Counted from the stretch's first letter, positions 17,451-26,671 are shown. The stretch is DNA of 64,000 bases from DATEOR01 sp963841425 (GCA_963841425.1 CAWJCL010000002.1:372001-436000), one strand, 5' to 3'. Notes: generated by a model from the letters alone, not told the origin. A program made the numbers and translations.

Positions 17451-19118
17451 CTAGCCCTTCACCACCACCTGGGTGAGGTCGAACTGATCGAGCGGGTTGA
17501 TGTTGAACGTGTCCTTGATCGACTGCTTCTCGAGGTTCGGATACGTGTACCAGTAGATCGGCAGGATCGGCAGGGCGCCGTCCTGGCCGAACAGCTTGTC
17601 CTCGAGCTGTGCGTAGATGTCGTACCTGGCCGAGTCGTCCGGCGTCTGCCGAGCCTGTGCGACGAGATCGTCATAGCTCTTGTCGCAGTAGTTCGTGTTG
17701 TTGTTGCCGGAGTCGCACGTCCAGAGATCGAGCCCGTTGATCGCGTCCGGATAGTCGTAGATCCATCCGAGGCGATACACGTCCACCGCGTTGTTCGGCG
17801 GCGGGCCGAGGAACTCGAGGTACTGCGCCCACTCCTGCTGCTTCAGAGTGGTGTTGATCCCGAGCTCCTTCCACTGCGCCTGTACGGCAGTGGCGATCTC
17901 CTTGTGGCCGGGCGAGTCGTTGAAGAACAGGTTGATGTCCATCTTCGGGCTCGCGGCCTGCGACAGCTCGTCCTTCGCCTGGGTGAGGTCCCCAGCTGCG
18001 GGCGTCCAAGGCGAGTCTGGATTGATCGTGTCGAAGCCAGAGATGCCCTGCGGAGACATACCCGTTGCCGGGATCTGGTCCGCCTGGGCGATCTGGTCGA
18101 TGATCTCCTGCCGGTTCACGGCGAGCGACAAAGCGCGGCGCTCGTGAATGTCGGAGATGTTCTTGATGTTGAAGCCGTAGTAGTACGTACCCAGCGCGGG
18201 ATACGCCTCGTACTCGGGAGTGTCCTTCAGGCGAGCGATCTCGTCCGGAGGAAGTCCGCCGCCGTCGAGCGTGTCGATCTCGCCCGACTCGAACGCCTGC
18301 ACGCGGGTCGTGCCGTCAACGATGATCTTGCCCGGCACGCTCGTGAGGCTGACGTCCGCTGCGTCACGCCAATCGTCGTTCTTGACGAGGTCGATCTCGG
18401 CGTCGTGCTCCCACTTGGCGAGCTTGAACGGACCGTCGGTGACGATGTTCTGCGGCTCCGTCCACTTGTCCCCGAACTGCTCCACCGCCGCCTGGTTCAC
18501 GGCGAGGAAGGAGTGATGGGAAGCCTGCTGGATGAACCACGGCTGCGGCGACGTCAGCTTGGCGACCAGCGTGAAGTCGTCAGGCGCGGAGACGCCGACC
18601 TTGTCCGCAAGGGCATCGCAGTTCTTCTGGCACGCGTTGTACTCCTGCGCGCCCTCGATGCCGTAGAGCTGATACGCGTAGTCCGCGGCCAGCTCGGGCG
18701 ACAGCGTCCGCTTCCACGAATAGACGAAGTCGCTCGCGGTGACGGGATCGCCGTTCGTCCACTTGCCGTCCTGCCGCAGGTGGAACGTCACGGTCTTGCC
18801 GTCGGAGCTGACATCCCAGCTCTCCGCCAGGCTCGGCACGGCTTCAAGCGTGTCCGGGTTCAGCCTGACCAGCGGATCCATGATGTTCAGAAGCACGTTC
18901 GACGACGTCGTGTCGGTCGCAAGACCTGGATCGAGCGAAGGCGGCTCAGCGCCCCAACCGATCGTCATCGTCTGATTGGCGGCCGCTGTCGTCTCGCCGC
19001 CGCCGCTGCTCGATCCGCCACCGCTCGACTCATTGTTACTGCCACCGCAACCAGCGGCGGCGAGCGCGAATGCGCCAAGCAAAGCGACGACGAGCAGAAG
19101 CAATCTGTTTCCTGTCAC
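17451..19118 (-). CDS. dppA: Peptide/solute-binding lipoprotein (SBP_bac_5 family)
   Basis: 555 residues. The signal peptide LLLLVVALLGAFALAAAGCG ends in a lipobox with Cys at about residue 24, followed by a Ser/Gly-rich linker. The mature domain starts MTIGWGAEPPSLDPGLATDT, with VRLNPDTLEAVPSLAESWDV, LRQDGKWTNGDPVTASDFVY and LALTMS-free peptide-binding blocks typical of family 5. It is anchored outside the membrane and delivers the substrate to DppBC. Substrate type (oligopeptide, dipeptide or other) is not determined by sequence. First gene of the transporter set, 89 nt after the Kelch gene. Confidence 0.9.
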   Translation of the reverse strand: MTGNRLLLLVVALLGAFALAAAGCGGSNNESSGGGSSSGGGETTAAANQTMTIGWGAEPPSLDPGLATDTTSSNVLLNIMDPLVRLNPDTLEAVPSLAESWDVSSDGKTVTFHLRQDGKWTNGDPVTASDFVYSWKRTLSPELAADYAYQLYGIEGAQEYNACQKNCDALADKVGVSAPDDFTLVAKLTSPQPWFIQQASHHSFLAVNQAAVEQFGDKWTEPQNIVTDGPFKLAKWEHDAEIDLVKNDDWRDAADVSLTSVPGKIIVDGTTRVQAFESGEIDTLDGGGLPPDEIARLKDTPEYEAYPALGTYYYGFNIKNISDIHERRALSLAVNRQEIIDQIAQADQIPATGMSPQGISGFDTINPDSPWTPAAGDLTQAKDELSQAASPKMDINLFFNDSPGHKEIATAVQAQWKELGINTTLKQQEWAQYLEFLGPPPNNAVDVYRLGWIYDYPDAINGLDLWTCDSGNNNTNYCDKSYDDLVAQARQTPDDSARYDIYAQLEDKLFGQDGALPILPIYWYTYPNLEKQSIKDTFNINPLDQFDLTQVVVKG

Positions 19119-19207
19119 GTCTGCCCTCCTCTTGGGTACGTACCCGGCCGCACATGCTCACGCCGGGCGGCCAACCAGATGCTTAGACGCACCTGCGCGG
19201 CGGAAAG

Positions 19208-20155
19208 TTAGCGGATTGCGATATTTCGCGCCTCGACCACCTGGGAGTCGTGCAAGTCGGTCGTGCAGCCGCCCACGGCGTAGAGCGTTCCGTCGATCGC
19301 GAAGGCCTTGAGGCCGTGCCTCGGGACGAGGGGCTCGGGCCCCTGGCTCCACCGGCCGGTCGCGGCGTCGTAGACCTGATACGTGTGTTCCCAGACGGTG
19401 TGGATCTCGGACCCGTAGGCCGCTGTCCCATTCAGCTCCATGGGTTTCGGCATCTCGGGCCCGGTCTTCCACTCCTCCGCGGTCGGGTCGAAGATCCACA
19501 CGTCGCGGAGGGTCTCCTCGCCGCGCCGCCCGCCGAAGGTCCAGATCCCCCCCTCGAACGCGACTGCGCCGAACGTGTGGTTCGCGATCGGCATCGGCGT
19601 CGACTCCGACCACGAATCCGACGCGGGGTCGTAGACGTAGACGTTCCGCAGCTCCTTGCCGCCGCTGAAGCCGCCGAGGACGTAGATCTTCCCGTCCATC
19701 GCCACGGCCGCCTCGTTGAAGAGCGGCCGCGGAAGCGGGGCGCGGTCTTCCCACTCCCCGCCCTGGACGTCGTAGGCGAGGACGCGCTTCGTGACGCCGC
19801 CGGCCGTCTGGCCGCCGAAGACGTAGACGTTTCCGTCGAGCGCGGCTCCTGCAGCGGCGCGGGTCGGGTCCGGGAGCGGCCGAAGGGTCACCCAGTCGTT
19901 TCGGGCCGGGTCGAAGCGCTGGAAGACGGCGAGGAAGCGCCCGGTCTCCCCCACCATTCCGCCCGCCGCGTAGATGTGCCCGTCGAGCTCGGCCGCCGCG
20001 ATGTAGCTCCGGCGCTGCGACATCGAAGCGGCGAAGGTCCACGGAGGGCCGGCGGCCCGGGCCTCGGCCTGGTCTCCGGGCCCTCGGGCACCGAAGACCG
20101 CCGCGACCGTGACTGCGGCCACGGCGACGACTGCGACGACGAGCGTCCTCCTCAT
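19208..20155 (-). CDS. Exported Kelch-repeat protein
   Basis: 315 residues. An N-terminal signal or anchor helix (LVVAVVAVAAVTVAAVFGA) is followed by about six Kelch blades. Each has the pattern hydrophobic-YVFGG ... YDP ... W, for example DGHIYAAGGMVGE, DGNVYVFGGQTAGG, DGKIYVLGGFSGGKEL, EGGIWTFGGRRGEE and DGTLYAVGGCTT. The fold is a beta-propeller outside the membrane, commonly used for carbohydrate or protein binding. It lies 25 nt after atpG and precedes dppA, within the block that divides the ATP synthase operon. The ligand is unknown. Confidence 0.8.
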   Translation of the reverse strand: MRRTLVVAVVAVAAVTVAAVFGARGPGDQAEARAAGPPWTFAASMSQRRSYIAAAELDGHIYAAGGMVGETGRFLAVFQRFDPARNDWVTLRPLPDPTRAAAGAALDGNVYVFGGQTAGGVTKRVLAYDVQGGEWEDRAPLPRPLFNEAAVAMDGKIYVLGGFSGGKELRNVYVYDPASDSWSESTPMPIANHTFGAVAFEGGIWTFGGRRGEETLRDVWIFDPTAEEWKTGPEMPKPMELNGTAAYGSEIHTVWEHTYQVYDAATGRWSQGPEPLVPRHGLKAFAIDGTLYAVGGCTTDLHDSQVVEARNIAIR

Positions 20156-20180
20156 CTCATGGTCTAGGACGCCGGAGCCG

Positions 20181-21071
20181 CTACTGCGTTAGCGCGTCGG
20201 CGCCGGCGACGACCTCCAGGATCTCCTGGGTGATCTCGGCCTGCCGGGCCCGGTTCATGTCGAGCGTGAGCCGGTCGATCAGCTCGCCCGCGTTCTTCGA
20301 AGCGTTCCGCATCGCGGTCATGCGGGCTCCGTGCTCGGAGGCCGCGGACTCGAGCAGGGCGCGGTAGATGCTCGTCTCGAGATAGGTCGGGAGAAGCCTC
20401 TTCAGGATCTCCTCGGGCTCCGGCTCGTAGATGAAGTCGCCCTCGAGCGCGATCTCGTAGGGCGTCTTCTCCTCCTCGTCCTCGAGCGCGGTGCGGGGGA
20501 TCGGGAGCACGTCCTCGACGACGACCCGCTGCGTCAGCGCGGACTCGTAGTGGTTGTACACGATCACGACGCGGTCGACCTCGCGCTCGGTATAGAGCTC
20601 GGCAAGCGTGTGCGCGATCGCCACCGCGTCCGAGTAGTTCGGCCGGTCGGTGAAGTCGACCCACGCCTCGTCGACGTCGTAGCGCCGGAAGCGGAGCGAC
20701 GAGCGGCCCTTCTTCCCCACGACGACCCAGCGCGCCCTCTGCCCTTCGCCGCGTGCGTCGCGCTCGAGGGCGAAGGCCCGGCGGAGGATCTGCGCGTTGA
20801 AGGCCCCCGCAAGGCCGCGGTCGCCGGTGATCGGGAGAACGGCGACGGTCTGCACCTCCCTCTCCTCGAGGAGCGGGAACTGCCGGGATGGGGTCGCCCG
20901 CGCGGTCCCGATCATCAGCTCGCGCATGCGGTCGGCATACGGGCGAAGCGCCTCGATGCGCGCCTCGGCCCGCCGGAGCTTCGCCGCGGCGACGAGCTCC
21001 ATCGCCTTCGTGATCTTCCGGGTGTTACGGACGGAGCGAAGGCGCCGCTTGATGTCCTGGACAGTCGCCAT
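20181..21071 (-). CDS. atpG: F-type ATP synthase subunit gamma
   Basis: 296 residues. The N-terminal rotor helix MATVQDIKRRLRSVRNTRKI, then TKAMELVAAAKLRRAEA, and the C-terminal helix MRNASKNAGELIDRLTLDMN followed by RARQAEITQEILEVVAGA are the conserved ends. The central domain contains ITGDRGLAGAFN. It is the central stalk of F1. It is 9 nt after atpA. Instead of atpD, the next gene is the Kelch protein. Confidence 0.95.
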   Translation of the reverse strand: MATVQDIKRRLRSVRNTRKITKAMELVAAAKLRRAEARIEALRPYADRMRELMIGTARATPSRQFPLLEEREVQTVAVLPITGDRGLAGAFNAQILRRAFALERDARGEGQRARWVVVGKKGRSSLRFRRYDVDEAWVDFTDRPNYSDAVAIAHTLAELYTEREVDRVVIVYNHYESALTQRVVVEDVLPIPRTALEDEEEKTPYEIALEGDFIYEPEPEEILKRLLPTYLETSIYRALLESAASEHGARMTAMRNASKNAGELIDRLTLDMNRARQAEITQEILEVVAGADALTQ

Positions 21072-21080
21072 GCGCCTTCG

Positions 21081-22622
21081 CTACTCGGCCGCCGCGCCGA
21101 CCAGCCCCGCGTCCTCCTTGACCGCGAAGCTCGACTTGAAGTTCTCGATCTCGGAAGTGAGCTTCTCCTGGAGGTCGTCCGAGAGGTCCTTCTGCTCGCG
21201 GATCTCGTCGTAGACCGAGCCCTGCGTTCGCAGGTACTCGCGCAGCTCGTCCTGAAAGCGGGTGACCTGCGCGGTGGGGATGTCGTCGAGGTAGCCGTTG
21301 ATGCCCGCGAAGATCGCGACCACCTGCTCCTCGACCGGCCACGGCTGGTACTGCGGCTGGTTCAGCGTCGCCACCATCCGCTCGCCCCGGGCGAGCGTCC
21401 GCTGCGTCGCGGGGTCGAGCTCGGAGCCGAACTGCGCGAAGGCCTCGAGCTCGCGGTACTGGGCGAGGTCGAGCTTGAGGCGCCCGGCCACCTTGCGCAT
21501 CGCGCGCACCTGCGCGTTGCCGCCCACGCGGGAGACGGAGATGCCGACGTTGATGGCCGGCCTCACGCCCGAGTAGAAGAGGTCGGACTCGAGGAAGATC
21601 TGGCCGTCGGTGATCGAGATGACGTTCGTCGGAATGTAGGCCGACACGTCGCCGGCCTGCGTCTCGATCACGGGCAGCGCCGTCAGCGAGCCGCCGCCCT
21701 GTGCCTCCGAGAGCTTGCACGCGCGCTCGAGCAGCCGCGAGTGAAGATAGAAGACGTCGCCGGGAAACGCCTCGCGGCCCGGCGGGCGGCGAAGGAGGAG
21801 CGACATCTGGCGGTAGGCGTCCGCGTGCTTCGAGAGGTCGTCGTACACGCAGAGCGCGTGGCGTCCGTTGTAGAGGAAGAACTCGCCCATCGCGCAGCCG
21901 GCGTATGGGGCCATCCACTTGATCGGCGCTGCCTCGGTCGCCGAGGCGGTGACGATGATCGTGTAGTCCATCGCGCCTGCGTCGCGGAGGCGCTCGTAGA
22001 CCTGCGCCACCGTCGAGGCCCTCTGGCCGATGGCGACGTAGACGCAGGTCACGTCCTGGCCCTTCTGGTTCAGAATCGTGTCGACGAGGATGGCCGTCTT
22101 GCCGGTCGAGCGGTCGCCGATGACGAGCTCGCGCTGGCCCCGGCCGATCGGGATCATCGAGTCGATCGCCTTGACGCCTGTCTGCAGGGGCTCGGTCACC
22201 GGCTGGCGGTGCACGACGCCGGGCGCCTTGAACTCGAGCGGCCGGTGCTCGGATGCCTTGATCGGCTCGCCGCCGTCCACGGCGATCCCGAGCGGGTTCA
22301 CGATCCGGCCGACGAGCTCGTCCCCGACGGGCACACTGATGACGGCGCCCGTGCGCTTGACCGGGTCGCCCTCGCCCACCTTCTCCCACTCGCCGAAGAG
22401 CGCGACGCCGACGTTGTCCTCCTCGAGGTTGAGCGCGACGCCTGTCACGTCGGCGCCCAGGTCGAGCATCTCGCCGGCGACGCAGTTCTCGAGCCCGTAC
22501 ACGCGGGCGATGCCGTCTCCGATTTCGAGGACGGTGCCGACCTCGGCGAGGTCGGTCTCGACGTCGGCCTCGGCGATCCGCTGCTTCAGGATCGAGGTGA
22601 TCTCTTCAGGGCGTAGCTTCAA
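21081..22622 (-). CDS. atpA: F-type ATP synthase subunit alpha
   Basis: 513 residues. N-terminal MKLRPEEITSILKQRI, the nucleotide site GRGQRELVIGDRSTGKTAIL near 170 (Ser where GDRQTGKT is common), and PGREAFPGDVFYLHSRLLER near 290. The signature PAINVGISVSRVGGNAQ lies near 370. It is the non-catalytic F1 subunit. It lies 22 nt downstream of atpH. Confidence 0.96.
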   Translation of the reverse strand: MKLRPEEITSILKQRIAEADVETDLAEVGTVLEIGDGIARVYGLENCVAGEMLDLGADVTGVALNLEEDNVGVALFGEWEKVGEGDPVKRTGAVISVPVGDELVGRIVNPLGIAVDGGEPIKASEHRPLEFKAPGVVHRQPVTEPLQTGVKAIDSMIPIGRGQRELVIGDRSTGKTAILVDTILNQKGQDVTCVYVAIGQRASTVAQVYERLRDAGAMDYTIIVTASATEAAPIKWMAPYAGCAMGEFFLYNGRHALCVYDDLSKHADAYRQMSLLLRRPPGREAFPGDVFYLHSRLLERACKLSEAQGGGSLTALPVIETQAGDVSAYIPTNVISITDGQIFLESDLFYSGVRPAINVGISVSRVGGNAQVRAMRKVAGRLKLDLAQYRELEAFAQFGSELDPATQRTLARGERMVATLNQPQYQPWPVEEQVVAIFAGINGYLDDIPTAQVTRFQDELREYLRTQGSVYDEIREQKDLSDDLQEKLTSEIENFKSSFAVKEDAGLVGAAAE

Positions 22623-22644
22623 GTTCTCTCCTTAGGGTCAAGCA

Positions 22645-23175
22645 TCAACGGTTGATCAGTTCTTCGCGGAGCTGGTCGAGCCGACCGCGGACGCTCGCGT
22701 CGGCGCGCACCGATCCGGCCTGGACGACGAGGCCGCCGATGATGTCGGGGTCGACCGTCCGCGTGGCGACGACGCGCCGGCCGGAGGCCTCCTCGAACTG
22801 CTCGACGACCTTGGCCGCTTCCTCGTCCGAGAGCTCGACGGCGGTCGTGAGCTCCAGCTCGAGGAGGCGTTCCTCGCGCGCGAGCAGGCGCCCGAACTCC
22901 TCGTGGACGTCCTCGACCTCGGCGATGCGCCCCTTCTCGGCGAGGAGGTGGACGAAGTTGAGGAAGAGCTGGTTCGCGCCCGAGAGGAGATCGTCGAGCG
23001 CCCCGAGCTTCGTCTCGGTCTCGATCTGCGGGTTTCGGAGGAAGCCGCGCAGCTCCTCGGACTCGCCGAGGGCGGCCGCGAACGCGTCGAAGTCGTCGCG
23101 CACCGGCGCGATCGAGTCCTTGTCCCTGGCGGCCTCGAGGAGGGCCTCGGCGTAGACGCGGTGCGCTACCGCCAT
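22645..23175 (-). CDS. atpH: F-type ATP synthase subunit delta
   Basis: 176 residues. N-terminal helical domain AHRVYAEALLEAARDKDSIA, then FLRNPQIETETKLGALDDLL and NFVHLLAEKGRIAEVEDV. The C-terminal signature VDPDIIGGLVVQAGSVRADA followed by SVRGRLDQLRE is characteristic. It links the peripheral stalk to F1. Normal family length. Confidence 0.94.
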   Translation of the reverse strand: MAVAHRVYAEALLEAARDKDSIAPVRDDFDAFAAALGESEELRGFLRNPQIETETKLGALDDLLSGANQLFLNFVHLLAEKGRIAEVEDVHEEFGRLLAREERLLELELTTAVELSDEEAAKVVEQFEEASGRRVVATRTVDPDIIGGLVVQAGSVRADASVRGRLDQLREELINR

Positions 23176-23207
23176 TCAAGCGCGGCCTGTTCGAAGGGCG
23201 ACGGCCA

Positions 23208-23732
23208 CTAGTTCTCGCTCACCAGCCTTTTGACGTCGACTTCCTCGATCGTCTCGTCGATGAGACGGCGCTGGTCGTCCGCGTCGAGGGACTTGCCGGT
23301 CACCTTCTCGGCGGCGAGGAGCGTGAGCTCGACGACGTCGCGGCGGATCTGCTCCGCCATCCGGCGGTTCTCGGCCTCGATCTCGCGCATGTTCTCCTCG
23401 AGCCGGCGCGTGAGGTCCTCGTCGGCCTGCGCGCGCGAGGCCTCGAGCTGGGCCTGTCCCTGGCGGCGGCTCTCGTCGAGGATGCGCTCGCGCTCGGCCT
23501 TCGCCTCCTCGCGCTCGGCCGTCGTCAGCTCGCGGAGCTCGCGGGCCTCCTGCCGGGCCTTGTCGGCCTCGTCGAGGGCCTCGCGGATGCGGTCGCGCCG
23601 TTCGTCGATCAGCTTCTGGATCGGCGCAAACGCAAAGCGGCGGAGGACGAGAAACGTGATCCCGAACGCGATGATGGTCCAGACCATCAGGCCCGGGACG
23701 ACGGAGATGAGGTCGGCGAAAGGGATCGCCAT
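23208..23732 (-). CDS. atpF: F-type ATP synthase subunit b
   Basis: 174 residues. One N-terminal membrane helix (VVPGLMVWTIIAFGITFLVL, residues 11-30) is followed by a long, highly charged coiled coil (KLIDERRDRIREALDEADKA onward). This is the peripheral stalk dimer. The start lies 4 nt after the atpE stop. Confidence 0.94.
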   Translation of the reverse strand: MAIPFADLISVVPGLMVWTIIAFGITFLVLRRFAFAPIQKLIDERRDRIREALDEADKARQEARELRELTTAEREEAKAERERILDESRRQGQAQLEASRAQADEDLTRRLEENMREIEAENRRMAEQIRRDVVELTLLAAEKVTGKSLDADDQRRLIDETIEEVDVKRLVSEN

Positions 23733-23736
23733 CGAA

Positions 23737-23997
23737 CTAGACCAGGACGTAGGCGAGCAGACCGCCGAGGAGGGCGTAGAAGACGACCGCCTCGGTGAGT
23801 GCGAAGCCCAGCCACTGGATGCCGGTGAGCTCCGCCCGGAGCTCGGGCTGGCGGGCGACGGCCTGGATCATCGAGCCGAAGATGTTGCCGATGCCGATGC
23901 CGGCGCCGACCGCGCCGAGACCGACGCCGACGCCGAAGGCGATCGCCTTTCCCATGTCGGCGACGTTTCCGTCGAGTGCTGCAAGAACTGTGGTCAC
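23737..23997 (-). CDS. atpE: F-type ATP synthase subunit c
   Basis: 86 residues from a GTG at 23997 with the strong ribosome site GGAGGAAAGC just before it. Helix 1 contains the Gly-rich VGVGLGAVGAGIGIGN, the polar loop is AVARQPEL, and helix 2 GFALTEAVVFYALLGGLLAY holds the ion-binding Glu. Helix 1 has no PxxxQ sodium motif, so proton coupling is expected. The leader carries a 17-nt tandem duplicate of the atpB 3' end. Confidence 0.95.
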   Translation of the reverse strand: MTTVLAALDGNVADMGKAIAFGVGVGLGAVGAGIGIGNIFGSMIQAVARQPELRAELTGIQWLGFALTEAVVFYALLGGLLAYVLV

Positions 23998-24007
23998 GCT
24001 TTCCTCC

Positions 24008-24042
24008 TAATGCTCGGGTTCGATTTAGTGCTCGGGTTCGAT
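24008..24042 (-). repeat. 17-nt tandem duplication spanning the atpB stop
   Basis: TAATGCTCGGGTTCGAT (24008-24024) and TAGTGCTCGGGTTCGAT (24026-24042) differ at one base. On the minus strand the first copy met encodes the last residues and stop of atpB (IEPEH, TAA). The second copy lies in the atpB-atpE gap right before the atpE ribosome site. It looks like a recent local duplication. Confidence 0.85.
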
Positions 24043-24873
24043 GGCGCCGCCGATATAGATGGCGGACAAGAGGGCGAAGACGAAGGCCTGGATCGTGACC
24101 ACGATCGCGACCTCGAAGATGTACACCGCCGTCGCGACGGGCACGGCGACGACGATCAGGGCGTACGACTCGAAGATGAAGATCAGGCCGATCATGACGA
24201 GGATCAGCATGTGGCCCGCCAGCATGTTGGCGAAGAGTCGGACGGAGAGCGAAATCAGCCGCATGAACTGCGAGATGACCTCGAGCGGGACGATGAGGGC
24301 GAGGAGCGGCTTCGGAGCCCCCTGCGGCACCCAGCTCTTGAAGTAGCGGATCGGGCCGTTGAAGCGGATCCCCTCGAAGTGCGTGGCGAAGAAGGTGAGC
24401 AGCGCCAGGGCGAGCGTCACCGAGAGATTCGCGGTCGCCGCGTAGATCCCCCAGGTGGGCAGCTCGACGCCCGCGACGTGGACGTGCTCGTCCGAGATCG
24501 GCAACGGGATGAAGCCGACCAAATTGAGAATCCAGATGAAGAGGAAGAGCGCCGCCACGTAGGGGAACCAGAGCGAGAGCCCCTTGGACGGCAGGCTCGA
24601 CTCCGCGATCTGGCCGTAGATGAGGTCGTAGAGCGCCTCGCCGATCGTCTGCCTCCGATTCGGCCTCAGGGATAGCCCGAAGCGCATGATCCAGATGCCG
24701 AGGATCATCGTCACTGCCGCGCCGACGAGGAGGTAGACGACCGCCTTGTTGATGGACATGTCGAGCGGCCCGATGTGGATCGAGACCCAGGCCGGGAGCT
24801 CGAACTCGTCCTGCGGCTGGAAGTCCTCCGAAGCGGCGAGCACGAGGTTCATGGCGCCGAAAAGGGCGTTCAC
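24025..24873 (-). CDS. atpB: F-type ATP synthase subunit a
   Basis: 282 residues, multi-pass membrane protein. The conserved proton-path helix appears as QFMRLISLSVRLFANMLAGH near residue 205, with the essential Arg in LSVRLFAN. The following GHMLILVMIGLIFIFE and the C-terminal IQAFVFALLSAIYIGGAIE carry the other conserved polar positions. It forms the stator channel beside the c ring. It overlaps the AtpI-like gene upstream by 4 nt. Confidence 0.95.
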   Translation of the reverse strand: MNALFGAMNLVLAASEDFQPQDEFELPAWVSIHIGPLDMSINKAVVYLLVGAAVTMILGIWIMRFGLSLRPNRRQTIGEALYDLIYGQIAESSLPSKGLSLWFPYVAALFLFIWILNLVGFIPLPISDEHVHVAGVELPTWGIYAATANLSVTLALALLTFFATHFEGIRFNGPIRYFKSWVPQGAPKPLLALIVPLEVISQFMRLISLSVRLFANMLAGHMLILVMIGLIFIFESYALIVVAVPVATAVYIFEVAIVVTIQAFVFALLSAIYIGGAIEPEH

Positions 24874-25262
24874 CGCTTCGCCTCTCCCGAGAAGTAGATG
24901 GTGAGGCTGAGGCCGAGCTCGAGCGAGTAGGCCGCCGCGTAGACGAGCGCGCCTGCAATCGCGAGCGTCGGGTTCGTCGTCGCCACCGCGACCGCAACGA
25001 TCATGAGGAGGATCCCGCGGGCCATCATCCCGAAGGCAACCACGCCGGACCCGCGCAGGTTGGGCTCGCCGATCCCGACGCGCGAGAAGAGGAGGCCGAG
25101 GAGCTGGCTCGCCGCCCAGAGGACTGCGCCGAGCGCCCAGCCCCGGACCGGCCAGCCGGCAACGAGGAACACCGGCAAAGCGAGAGCCACGACCGCGCCG
25201 CCCGCGATTACGGGCAGCCGCCGTTCAGGCATCGGTCTGGGCGTGAGGGCGGTGGTCGGCAC
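24870..25262 (-). CDS. AtpI-like small membrane protein of the atp operon
   Basis: 130 residues with about four membrane helices (LPVIAGGAVVALALPVFLVA, WALGAVLWAASQLLGLLF, GVVAFGMMARGILLMIVAV, AIAGALVYAAAYSLELGLS). Position directly before atpB with a 4-nt overlap matches ATP synthase subunit I, which assists c-ring assembly or Mg uptake. Sequence similarity to AtpI is only by pattern, so the name is provisional. Confidence 0.7.
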   Translation of the reverse strand: MPTTALTPRPMPERRLPVIAGGAVVALALPVFLVAGWPVRGWALGAVLWAASQLLGLLFSRVGIGEPNLRGSGVVAFGMMARGILLMIVAVAVATTNPTLAIAGALVYAAAYSLELGLSLTIYFSGEAKR

Positions 25263-25471
25263 TAAAGGACGTTTTTGTAGCGAACGTAGACGGAGAGGAT
25301 CGCGGCGGGGATCCCGATCACCGCTCCGATCGCGATCCCGGCTCCCACGGAGCCGATCGCGAGACCGAGAAGGGCGCCGAGCCCCACGCAGGCGAAGAGC
25401 ACGCCTGCGAGAAGCGCTCCCGCGCCCATCGGATCCATCGAAGTGCGTCCAGCCGCCACGCTCGCCAGCAT
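25262..25471 (-). CDS. AtpZ/AtpI-like two-helix protein
   Basis: 69 residues with two Gly/Ala-rich helices (GALLAGVLFACVGLGALLGL and GAGIAIGAVIGIPAAILSVY) and a basic end VRYKNVL. Small proteins of this form commonly open actinobacterial atp operons and are annotated as putative F0F1-ATPase subunits (AtpZ-like). It shares one base with the next gene. The initiating ATG could be the first (25471) or the Met at residue 12. Confidence 0.65.
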   Translation of the reverse strand: MLASVAAGRTSMDPMGAGALLAGVLFACVGLGALLGLAIGSVGAGIAIGAVIGIPAAILSVYVRYKNVL

Positions 25472-25529
25472 CTTATTCGGCCCCAGCGTATCAGCACCGA
25501 GGGACTTCGTGACGCCGAAAACGGCCTAA

Positions 25530-26666
25530 CTAAGCGGAAATCGCCTTACTTTGTTCATCCTTGGCCTCCCGCCTGCGGCCCGCCCATGCGCGCACGCGCG
25601 TCAGCTTGAGGATCTCGAGGATGATGACGATGTAGACCGTCGCCCCGACGGCGATCGCGCCGACGAGCGCGACGACGATCGTCGGCCAGAGGTGCCACTC
25701 GCCCGACTCGCGGAAGGGAACGAAGCGCGTGGCGAGGGCCGCGCCTCCAAGGATCGCGCACCAGGCGTAGAGATAGAGGACGGCGCGCCGCTGCGTGAAG
25801 CCGCGGCGGAGGAAGCGGTGGTGCAGGTGTGCCTGGTCCGGCAGGTAGAGCGGCTCGCGGTGCTTGAGGCGGCGAAGGAGGACGAACGAGGTGTCGAAGA
25901 TCGGGACGGCGAGCGCAAAGAGCGGGAAGAAGAGGGCGACGGTCGCCGCAGTCTTCAGAAGGCCCTGGATCGAGACCGTGGCGAGCAGGAAGCCCATGAG
26001 GAGCGCGCCCGAGTCGCCCATGAAGATCCGGGCCGGGTAGAAGTTGTGGCGGAGGAACCCGAGGCAGGCGCCGGCGATGATCGCGGAAAGCACAGCGGCT
26101 TCCGGCTTCCCGAGCGAGAGCGCGATGACGGCGAATGTCACGCCCGAGATCCCGCAGATCCCGGCGGCGAGCCCGTCGAGCCCGTCGAGGAAGTTGACCA
26201 TGTTCATGATCGCGACGATCCAGACGAGGGTGAGGACGATGCTTGCCCAGAACGGCAGGTCGTGGATGCCGACGATCGGGAACGTGAATCGGTCGATGCG
26301 AACGCCGAAGTCGATCGCGATCGCGGCCGCGCCCGCCTGGCCGCCCAGCTTCACCCACCAGGGGAGGCCGCGGAAGTCGTCCGCCATGCCGACCGTGGTC
26401 GCGAGCGCAGCGCCGAGCAGGATCCCCCGGTAGGGCCCGGAGAGGTCGAGGAACGCGAGCGCAGGGACGAAGACGCCGAAGAAGAGCGCGAGGCCTCCGA
26501 GGCGCGGGACGGCCTGCAGATGGACGCGGCGCCGTTCCAGCGGCTCGTCCACGATCCCGAGCACGCGCGCGACGCGGCCGACCGCGGGCGTCAGGACGAG
26601 GACGACCGCGAGCGCGACGAGGAAGCCCCAGATGACGTCCAGGTGGTTCCTGAGGGTGTCGAACAC
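25530..26666 (-). CDS. WecA/MraY-type polyprenyl-phosphate sugar-1-phosphate transferase
   Basis: 378 residues, about ten membrane helices. Conserved cytoplasmic motifs are TTVGMADDFRGLPWWVKLGG (Asp pair, near residue 90), IMNMVNFLDGLDGLAAGICG near 155, RIFMGDSGALLMGFLLA near 215 and a His-rich loop LPDQAHLHHRFLRRGFTQRR near 300, the HxxHH type typical of WecA. It attaches a sugar-phosphate (usually GlcNAc-1-P) to undecaprenyl phosphate to start a wall polymer. Start GTG at 26666. The structured RNA element copy B ends 5 nt before it. Confidence 0.88.
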   Translation of the reverse strand: MFDTLRNHLDVIWGFLVALAVVLVLTPAVGRVARVLGIVDEPLERRRVHLQAVPRLGGLALFFGVFVPALAFLDLSGPYRGILLGAALATTVGMADDFRGLPWWVKLGGQAGAAAIAIDFGVRIDRFTFPIVGIHDLPFWASIVLTLVWIVAIMNMVNFLDGLDGLAAGICGISGVTFAVIALSLGKPEAAVLSAIIAGACLGFLRHNFYPARIFMGDSGALLMGFLLATVSIQGLLKTAATVALFFPLFALAVPIFDTSFVLLRRLKHREPLYLPDQAHLHHRFLRRGFTQRRAVLYLYAWCAILGGAALATRFVPFRESGEWHLWPTIVVALVGAIAVGATVYIVIILEILKLTRVRAWAGRRREAKDEQSKAISA

Positions 26667-26671
26667 TTGTT

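Noticed and set aside
24011..24042. Two GGTTCGAT strings that look like tRNA T-arms
   Set aside because: No acceptor stem, anticodon arm or CCA fits around them; they belong to the 17-nt duplication at the atpB end.
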